Shown: positions 61,201-64,000 of the stretch, in pieces
How the letters are laid out: each line of letters begins with the position of its first letter
Numbering within the stretch: the first letter of the stretch is position 1
Source of the DNA: Mytilus californianus
Taxonomy: Eukaryota > Mollusca > Bivalvia > Mytilida > Mytilidae
Length of the DNA: 64,000 nucleotides
NCBI RefSeq assembly: GCF_021869535.1
Contig: NW_026262723.1
Coordinates: forward strand, 87,422,324 to 87,486,323
Direction of reading: 5' to 3'
Notes under the pieces: generated by a model
Told to the model about the DNA's origin: nothing
Databases searched by the model: none
The model's input: only the letters and a program-made list of their open reading frames with translations
Program-made: the position numbers and the translations under genes

Positions 61201-62241
61201 TATTTCTGCTTAATTACATGTATATACGAATTGTATCAAATTTAATATAAATCGATTCACTGACAACTCAATTTTGAGTAGTTTATCTCATTTCCCCAAA
61301 TATATCTGAAATAAATTTTAAAATCAACAAAACAAGTGGGTCACCTGTGTTTTTATCGGAAATGTGTTTGATTGTTAAATCCACCCATGCGCAGTAAATA
61401 TGTATGGAGGGCCAGTTTATCACATAATTACATGTATGAAAGGAAAATAGTGATTTATTAATAGACCACATATGAAGGGATTCCAGACAATAGAGAAAAA
61501 AAAATTTCAAGTCAGAAATGAGTTTTGTAAGCAATACAATGTAATATGGTTATTGTTAGCTTTAGGAACTGTATTGTATATAACTCTAGATATTTTCATA
61601 ATAAAGGATTTTTCTTTAACTTGACATGGAGTGAGGATAAGTACAGTTCTTATGAATAAAATAGCAGACAAAATATTCAGTGAAGTGACAATTACGGAAG
61701 TAAATGGGAGTGTGCGGGTTTACGGGATGGTTGAAATTACCGGACACTATTGTAACCAAATGCCTGTGTGCAAAGGTGTTCAACAGTGAAAAGACCAAAC
61801 ATCTTATCATATTTCACTATGTGAATACTTGTTCAGCAAACATACTCTGTATTGTACTTTTTATTTCTATTTTTTTTTTTTAAATGAGAGCAGAAACATG
61901 TAGGGCAGGAGTCGACTCTACTCTAGTCTAGGTCAAATTATTATGACGTCTTGGAAGGCAATTTTAATTTTTTGTTTTGAGACATTCCTGCGTAGAAGGC
62001 GTCACAGTACAAATTAAAGTAACCTTTCAAGACGTCGTAATTATTTGGACTGTTCGACTAAGAGTCGACTCATGGGCCTGTAGGCTGAAGCATAAACTGA
62101 TAAACAGTAAAACACTCAAAACAACACTCATAACTCACTGTCCATCCCTGGAAATGGTAGAGGAAGAGCACCAAGCTGCATCTCTAAAGATGCACATATG
62201 TCAAACTGTATGTATTGTACGGGAGCTACAACGTCCTGCAT
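27858..62241 (-). CDS. CPSF4: Cleavage and polyadenylation specificity factor subunit 4 (7 exons, 284 aa)
   Basis: Exons, 5' to 3' on the minus strand: 62241-62139, 58542-58339, 53075-52980, 32974-32881, 32121-31929, 31345-31256, 27932-27858; 855 nt with all phases joining and GT-AG borders. CPSF4 (CPSF30) is a nuclear subunit of the mRNA 3'-processing complex and helps recognise AAUAAA. Five CCCH fingers are intact: residues 41-59, 68-86, 96-114, 124-142, 148-166. Two CCHC knuckles follow: 187-200 (CHFCGETGHKANSC) and 258-271 (CFKCGEKGHYANKC), the second split by intron 6. The N-terminus has the conserved QLGALPLPFPGMDKSGAA; the C-terminus is HLAFLSSGGH. Vertebrate CPSF4 has one knuckle, whereas fly Clipper has two. 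Intron 3 is 20 kb and full of insertions. Confidence 0.97.
28082..28370 (+). mobile_element. tRNA-derived SINE-like unit
   Basis: The head CCTCAGTGGTCTCATGGTAG, then GCTGGCCTC and the B-box-like GTGGGTTTGATCCTC, looks tRNA-derived. The body GACTGCTTGGCTCGGAGTCA and the tail to about 28370 look like a conserved SINE core. It lies in CPSF4 intron 6 in the opposite orientation to the gene. It is not called as a real tRNA because the acceptor stem does not pair convincingly. Confidence 0.6.
28758..29100 (+). repeat. Minisatellite, about 51-bp unit
   Basis: About 6.5 units with the core CATATGGAATTTACTGACCC, then CATATATATCGTATTAGGTTT and GCTCTCA. One unit is rearranged near 28980-29010. It lies in CPSF4 intron 6. 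The open frame at 28797-29027 is a by-product of the repeat. Confidence 0.9.
29276..29433. mobile_element. Foldback (MITE-like) element
   Basis: Two arms of about 70 bp pair: GAATAACTAATCGAAGAATT on the left against AATTCTTTGATTAGTTATTC on the right, and GTGACCGAACAACAC against GTGTTGTTCGGTCAC. The centre is ATGCGCATAGCGCATGAG. The short open frame across it (29242-29427) is not a gene. Confidence 0.85.
29685..29899. repeat. Inverted duplication crossing the left end of an hAT-type element
   Basis: 29685-29779 and 29808-29899 are reverse complements apart from a 3-base difference. The left arm includes host flank, the 8-bp target duplication and the first CAG of the element. The right arm lies inside the element. 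The loop is 28 bases. Confidence 0.9.
29777..31072. mobile_element. Non-autonomous hAT-type element with perfect 8-bp target duplication
   Basis: The left end is CAGGGTTTCCGCTGG; the right end reverse-complemented is CAGGGTTTCCCCTGG. GTGATAAG lies directly outside both ends (29769-29776 and 31073-31080), as expected for hAT insertion. No transposase was seen in the 1.3 kb. Short motifs with GGCGAAA recur near the ends. It lies in CPSF4 intron 6. Confidence 0.9.
33000..34320. other. Start of CPSF4 intron 3, no recognised feature
   Basis: AT-rich sequence without convincing exons. Short open frames (for example 33694-33876) have no splice or protein support. A (TA)n tract lies near 34010. Confidence 0.5.
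34328..34545 (+). repeat. Dispersed repeat, CGCCAGACGCGCGTTTCGTC family
   Basis: A GC-richer stretch beginning ACCAGGATTATAATTTAATA and CGCCAGACGCGCGTTTCGTC, followed by CTCATCAGTGACGCTCAGAT. I associate this sequence with high-copy mussel repeats; a related fragment may lie near 6185-6270. It is non-coding. Confidence 0.55.
34982..35260 (+). repeat. Dispersed repeat family A, copy 1
   Basis: It shares with 49400-49665 the run GGATACACCCGCAGAGGTCC (variant bases), TTGGGGCAAAAATTTACACA, AAGCTTGATACAGGTCTGAA and TTGAAGATTTCTTGCTGTTG. A third partial copy is at 50187-50288. The local unit TGTGCAATAC is repeated here. Confidence 0.8.
35550..36062 (+). repeat. Dispersed repeat family B, copy 1
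   Basis: Landmarks: CACCACTGTCCCAGGTTAGG, GTGCCTGTCCCAAGTCAGGA, TTAGGCCGTTAGTTTTCTTG, GGCTTTGCTCATTGTTGAAG, and the end GTGGAGAGTTGTCTCATTGG then CATACCACATCTTC. The longest copies in the window are this one and 38690-39225. A degenerate partial copy follows at 36105-36280. Confidence 0.85.
36724..37648. mobile_element. Mutator-like non-autonomous element, 9-bp target duplication
   Basis: GACTAAACC lies directly outside both ends (36715-36723, 37649-37657). The ends form inverted repeats of about 110 bp: CGTGACGGCCATACTGCCAT on the left, CGCGACGGCCATACTTCCAT on the reverse-complemented right, extending to GAAGACGTATCGTCCA / GAGACGTATCGTCCA. Each arm holds four or five GRCGGCCATA-like motifs. 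The 9-bp duplication and long TIRs fit the Mutator superfamily. The core is AT-rich with no transposase; it contains a fragment (37165-37195) of the foldback family found at 61909-62071. Confidence 0.85.
38690..39225 (+). repeat. Dispersed repeat family B, copy 2
   Basis: It matches copy 1 over nearly its whole length, with an internal duplication of the ACACCACTGTCCCAG block (38824 and 38884). It ends GTGGAGGGTTGTCTCATTGG. Confidence 0.85.
39226..39532 (+). repeat. Dispersed repeat family B, copy 3 (diverged)
   Basis: It contains GTGCCTGTCCAAAGTCAGGA, TAATTAGGCCGCAAGTTTTT and TCATTGTTGAAGGCCTTAAT, and ends GGATAGTTGCCTCATTAGCA. It directly abuts copy 2. Confidence 0.75.
41034..42095 (+). 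pseudogene. LINE reverse transcriptase C-terminal half, one in-frame stop
   Basis: The frame is open from 41034 to 42095 apart from a TAA at 41790-41792. Motifs seen: GVPQGSILGPLLFLYYVND, then YADDSTILYSH (catalytic DD pair), a KTETILFG region, and VKYLGLNID, followed by the thumb/connection region and a C-terminal tail ending SDFFLYY. The N-terminal endonuclease and the first RT motifs are missing. This order fits CR1/Jockey-type non-LTR elements. With one stop and no frameshift it is fairly young but cannot be autonomous. Confidence 0.88.
41034..42417 (+). mobile_element. 5'-truncated LINE (CR1/Jockey-like) with (ATT)n tail
   Basis: It begins abruptly within the reverse transcriptase domain, runs through a 3' UTR (AAGGGACCCCATTGGAAACA, GCTTTCATGGGTTATCCCTG) and ends AATAAAATATTATTATTATT. 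Target duplications were not resolved. It lies in CPSF4 intron 3, opposite to the gene. Confidence 0.85.
42418..44030. other. CPSF4 intron 3, no recognised feature
   Basis: AT-rich. A (TA)n microsatellite lies at 43292-43314. No convincing exon, RNA gene or element was found. Confidence 0.5.
44032..44223. mobile_element. Small MITE with 40-bp terminal inverted repeats
   Basis: The left arm AGGGCTATTCCAGAAAAAAA with TGTATGGGGGGGTTGGAAGG is mirrored exactly on the right, ending CTGGAATAGCCCT. The loop is about 105 bp. The two open frames spanning it are artefacts. The AGGGCTATTCCAG terminus is hAT-like, but flanking duplications are unclear. Confidence 0.85.
44866..45535 (-). repeat. Two minus-strand fragments of dispersed repeat family B
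   Basis: 44866-44960 (AAGGAGATGTGGTACGATTG, CTATTAAGACAACTATCATG) and 45345-45535 (AGAAGATGTATGAATGCCAA, TGAGACAACTATCC, CCTTCAACAATGAGAAAAAC) are reverse-oriented, diverged family B ends. The stretch between is featureless. Confidence 0.7.
45536..46775. other. CPSF4 intron 3, no recognised feature
   Basis: No exon or element recognised. A GC-richer patch lies at 46495-46590 (ACGATACGCGAGAAGTGTCG), perhaps an old repeat. Confidence 0.45.
46776..48071 (-). pseudogene. Decayed THAP-domain transposase-like gene (two exons)
   Basis: Minus strand. Exon 1 (48071-47860) starts MPSTCFCVP, then a TGA where the second zinc-ligand spacing expects a residue before Cys, then HLRGGHAFPNDLKRRKSWIN. After a frameshift it reads WSPSQSAVVCKARFTEKDYV. 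This is a THAP zinc finger (C2CH), but the final His is Arg (CKAR). A GT donor follows at 47859 and a TTTTCAG acceptor precedes exon 2 (47290-46776). Exon 2 opens GRKPTIQRLKSTAIPSLFSW, has one stop (NKRT*), and ends in a degenerate helix-turn-helix region (SVENQFF). THAP plus HTH is typical of some DNA transposases. The catalytic domain is absent. Confidence 0.8.
48885..48990 (+). repeat. Stem-forming repeat, copy 1
   Basis: AGTAAGATTTATT is followed by a potential hairpin: AACTCGTTC, loop with CCAGTAATAAATTCCTT, GAACGAGTT. It is related to 49310-49400. Confidence 0.65.
49091..49307. mobile_element. Small element with CAGGGGCG ends
   Basis: It starts CAGGGGCGTTTCTAGG and ends ACCCGCCCCTG. 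The inside is a GC-rich left part and a T-run. Flanking 8-mers do not match. It lies between the two stem-forming repeats. Confidence 0.5.
49310..49400 (+). repeat. Stem-forming repeat, copy 2
   Basis: AGTAAGATTTTATT is followed by AAATCGTTC, loop with TCAGTAATACAAGCCTT, GAACGATTT. The stem differs from copy 1 at a base pair changed on both sides. Confidence 0.65.
49400..49665 (+). repeat. Dispersed repeat family A, copy 2
   Basis: It matches 34982-35260 with scattered substitutions. A 100-bp piece recurs at 50187-50288 inside the tandem region that follows. Confidence 0.8.
49834..50745 (+). repeat. Tandem 160-bp repeat, interrupted
   Basis: TAGAAAAATGCTTGTTTTRG recurs at 49861 and 50021 (period 160) and again at 50587. 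GGCCCCTAATTCCTAAAC and AACCCCCAAAATCAATCCCA recur with it. A family A fragment (50187-50288) and a foldback (50336-50408) interrupt the array. It ends near a hairpin at 50777-50806 (ATACGACCGCAAAA and its complement). Confidence 0.8.
50336..50408. mobile_element. Short foldback element
   Basis: AATTTAAAAGCAGTGTAAGG, then GAGGTAATC, is mirrored by GATTACCTC and the complement, with about a 14-base loop and one mismatch. It interrupts the 160-bp tandem repeat. Confidence 0.85.
50928..51410 (+). pseudogene. MULE-type transposase C-terminal remnant
   Basis: The frame reads from about 50928 with YSFFANCFNTYLRNWLEDN, then HDHLWTNNNCESINHVYLRR. The W-TNN-ES-N pattern is typical downstream of the MULE transposase domain. 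After a TAG at 51255-51257 the same frame continues with a basic tail (KPQKLARKPNQRKRPRTART) to a TAG at 51408-51410. The N-terminal part and catalytic core are missing, and no ATG starts the frame. It lies in CPSF4 intron 3. Call by motif only. Confidence 0.6.
51411..52979. other. 3' part of CPSF4 intron 3 in plus orientation
   Basis: No coding exon recognised. It contains the small palindrome at 52083-52120. Short open frames on both strands have no support. Confidence 0.5.
52083..52120. repeat. 20-bp perfect palindrome flanked by a 9-bp direct repeat
   Basis: GACGTACCC at 52083-52091, AGAGACATATATATGTCTCT at 52092-52111, GACGTACCC at 52112-52120. This is the structure expected of a minimal inserted palindrome with a 9-bp target duplication. 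Confidence 0.85.
53680..53812 (+). repeat. Minisatellite, 27-bp unit, five copies
   Basis: Unit: GTAGATGTGTATTATTTCAA then ATAGGTT. It lies in CPSF4 intron 2. The minus-strand open frame (IIHIYNLFE repeats) is a by-product. Confidence 0.9.
54000..54130 (+). repeat. Diverged fragment of dispersed repeat family B
   Basis: GTGCCCATCCCATGTAAAGG, GGCCTGTGATTAAGTATTTT and TTAAGCAGTTAGTTTTCTTG follow the order of the family B middle section. Confidence 0.5.
54380..55855 (+). repeat. Tandem array, about 123-bp unit, 491-bp higher-order period
   Basis: About twelve units with landmarks CCTATATTTCATTTGATTTG, TATTGTCCCATACAAGAATA, TATATGGTTTAGGGGTGGGG, ATCTCGACCGTTTACAAGTT and CTCAAACAGGAGGGGG. The variant TGGTTTCAAGG recurs at 54757 and 55248, four units (491 bp) apart, as do other variants. 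Most units are open in one frame (41 residues per unit), giving long apparent ORFs, but the frame shifts between higher-order copies. It lies in CPSF4 intron 2. Confidence 0.93.
55856..58338. other. CPSF4 intron 2, no recognised feature
   Basis: AT-rich. A G/C-rich patch lies at 55930-56000, a TATAGCAAAC short repeat near 56490-56530, and a (TA)n tract at 58229-58258. No exon was found. Confidence 0.5.
58905..59026. mobile_element. Short MITE, GGCCTGAGAACACAGTTAT ends, copy 1
   Basis: The left end GGCCTGAGAACACAGTTATT and the right end ATAACTGTGTCCCAAGACC are imperfect inverted repeats. The centre CTGTCCACACTAGGGA and TTTGTAGACAACGAAAATCA is shared with copy 2 at 60351-60718. Confidence 0.75.
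59027..60350. other. CPSF4 intron 1, no recognised feature
   Basis: AT-rich. Two overlapping minus-strand open frames (59584-59951) have no splice or protein support. Confidence 0.45.
60351..60718. mobile_element. Longer MITE of the same family, copy 2
   Basis: It starts GGCCCGAGAACACAGTTATT and ends ATAACTGTGTCCCCGGACC. It shares the terminal 40 bp (left) and 90 bp (right) with copy 1 and has about 240 extra internal bases, so copy 1 looks like an internal deletion derivative. Confidence 0.78.
61909..62071. mobile_element. Foldback element with GACGTC in both arms
   Basis: GAGTCGACTCTACTCTAGTC, then CAAATTATTATGACGTCTTG, pairs with CAAGACGTCGTAATTATTTG and AGAGTCGACTC on the right. The arms are about 60 bp. 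It ends 67 bp downstream of the first CPSF4 splice donor (intron 1). Related fragments are at 37165-37195 and 47727-47745. The plus-strand frame 61977-62246 that runs across it and exon 1 is antisense noise. Confidence 0.85.
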
Positions 62242-63097
62242 TTTAAGTGTTTCTAGTAAGACAAAACTCTCAAAAGAGTGAAAATCCCCTCGAAAATAGG
62301 AAATTGCGTCTTTCGCACGTTGATTTTTTGTGGTCTTTGGAATCTGTTAAGTGTTTAAATATGGGCTGGATGAAAGTATCATTTTAAATCACTAAAACAA
62401 GTCGGAGAGATAAATTTTGCGGTTACTGGTTCCTTGCCAGAAACTGGATTTTTGTTGCCTAGTAAAAAAGAAACAGATAGGGATTTTCCACATTTTTTTT
62501 ACTACTTCATGAACTTGATGTCAACTTTTCTTTCATGGTCAAATATGGGGTGAAATGAATCAAATTATCTTAAGAACTCATAAAAGTGCATATGAACCTG
62601 GTGAAGAAATATTTGGGTAATTAAACATGTCTCTTTTTAAGAAGGACTCATTTGGGACAGATCATTATATGCATGGCATAAACTTCACAGAATGACAGAC
62701 ACTGAGTTTTTTTGTCTCTGTATATACATTACAATATATCCATATAACTGATGTACATTCTACTAGGGTGTGTGATTTCATTGATGTAATATTGTCATGA
62801 TTGTAATACCCTTAAGTCTGGTAATTTCTTTCCTCCCATAAGTCCAATCATAATTTGTAAACCTAAAATTGAATAAACACACTTATTGAATGAATGAAAT
62901 TACACGCCAGCATTGTATATAAACGCCATTACTGAACAAACAGAGCTACCAACCAGCATTATATTTTTATATGTAAATATATATTTGTACATGTTGTAAG
63001 GCCAATTAAAATTAATTGATAGATTTTCATCCCCGCCCGCCCCAGGTTTTTTGTTCATTTCCGTTACCGATAACCGCCGATAATTTTGTTTCATTCA
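62242..63097. other. Upstream region of CPSF4
   Basis: It lies 5' of the CPSF4 start codon (minus strand) and should contain the 5' UTR and promoter. No TATA box or other element could be assigned with confidence. The sequence before the ATG on the coding strand is CTTAAAATGC, acceptable as a start context. Confidence 0.45.
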
Positions 63098-63808
63098 ACA
63101 GTCAGGGGTACTACTTAAACAAGTGATTTTATTATCACCTATTTCAGTGATTTGATAAATTCAGTTATCACCTATTTAAGTGATTTTGGTGTTTCCTTTG
63201 ATCTTCAAATGCTAATTTCATTGATTTTCCATATTTTGACAAACTTTTCTATAATTTTGCTACATAGAACTAATTATCCCTTTCTTTTGTATATCAATTT
63301 CACCAGTGCGCTTGGACAGTAAGTTAGTGCGCTAAAGCTTTTAAAAGTAACCCTTGGGAATTTTTCTATAATCAAATATTCATTAACTACTCTTACTATC
63401 AGACAAAGGTCAACAATATTAGGTAACCTGATTGGTTTTCTTTAGAGTTATAATGATCTACTTCAAGGTTATGTCCTGATCTACAAATTATTCCAGTTTT
63501 TGCATATTTTAAATAAACTGTAAAAACTGACAGGCTAATCAAGCAAAAGACAATTTCTGCATGTACATAGTTGTTTTTTCAATGGAAGTCTTGTCTTTTT
63601 ACCAATAAAAAAGACAAGCTTGTGGGAAAAATATCAAGAAAATGTTATAAACACTTGTTGAAGTGATTACATTTTAACTTCTCAAATTACTTGTTTCAGT
63701 GATTTTAAAAATACTGTCTATTTTTGTGAAAAATTTTAATATTTCACAACCAAAATCATTTGAAGAAGTGATTCTGAAATCACTTGTTTAAGTAGTACCC
63801 CTGACTGT
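63098..63808. mobile_element. 711-bp TIR element with TCA target duplication
   Basis: The ends ACAGTCAGGGGTACTACTTA, then AACAAGTGATTT, are exact inverted repeats for over 30 bp. TCA lies directly outside both ends (63095-63097, 63809-63811). AAGTGATT recurs many times in both orientations near the ends (subterminal repeats). There is no coding capacity. The superfamily is uncertain: a 3-bp duplication fits CACTA or Harbinger types. Confidence 0.82.
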
Positions 63809-63811
63809 TCA

Positions 63812-64000
63812 AAACTTCCTGTTTCAGATTTCGGTTTTTGTATTCTTCGAGTCAACAAATCCTTTGCTCAGTGATGACAAAATTATCTTCTGAGTATATA
63901 GATTGATTACTAGAAGGGCATGAAATATTAGGGTTATGAGTAATAGGCAGTGTCCAAGAACGTTAATCGCAGTATGTCACAAATTTCAATGAATAGAAAA
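63812..64000. other. Right edge of window, no recognised feature
   Basis: AT-rich sequence with no exon or repeat recognised. Confidence 0.5.

Noticed and set aside
61977-62246. 89-codon plus-strand open frame
   Set aside because: It is antisense to CPSF4 exon 1 and runs through a foldback element.

Overview
The window is AT-rich animal genomic DNA with compact GT-AG exons, long introns full of small DNA transposons, and dispersed repeats of the kind common in marine mussels. A bivalve mollusc, most likely a Mytilus-type mussel, is the best guess. This is an inference from gene content and repeat style; no search was run.

Three multi-exon genes could be assembled by eye from splice sites, intron phase and conserved protein sequence. 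(1) Positions 33-7296, plus strand: the last six coding exons of a secreted PhoPQ-related / autocrine-proliferation-repressor (AprA)-like protein, whose 5' part lies outside the window. (2) Positions 12640-26246, plus strand: a complete 14-exon tandem paralogue of 483 residues with a signal peptide and a Ser-Asp-His hydrolase-like triad. (3) Positions 27858-62241, minus strand: a complete 7-exon CPSF4 (CPSF30) gene of 284 residues, with five CCCH zinc fingers and two CCHC zinc knuckles. Genes 2 and 3 converge on a 1.6-kb intergenic stretch.

The most unusual structure is at 19625-22522, at the 3' end of exon 9 of gene 2. The last 54 coding bases of that exon plus the first 9 intron bases (the 5' splice site) are amplified about 47 times as a 63-bp tandem repeat. 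The genome therefore carries about 42 consecutive intact splice donors. The first five keep the reading frame; the rest lie beyond a frameshift and a stop.

The remaining sequence is mainly mobile DNA. There is an hAT-type element with a perfect 8-bp target duplication and an inverted copy of its own flank (29685-31080), a Mutator-like element with a 9-bp duplication (36715-37657), and a decayed hAT transposase split by another repeat (14228-15323). There are also a decayed THAP-type transposase (46776-48071), a MULE transposase remnant (50928-51410), a 5'-truncated LINE (41034-42417) and several foldback elements. Other tandem structures are a perfect 874-bp duplication (15533-17280) and a 123-bp array with a 491-bp higher-order period (54380-55855). 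The largest CPSF4 intron (20 kb) has collected most of the insertions.

Limits: exon models rest on splice consensus, phase and protein similarity read by eye. UTRs, promoters and repeat family names are tentative.
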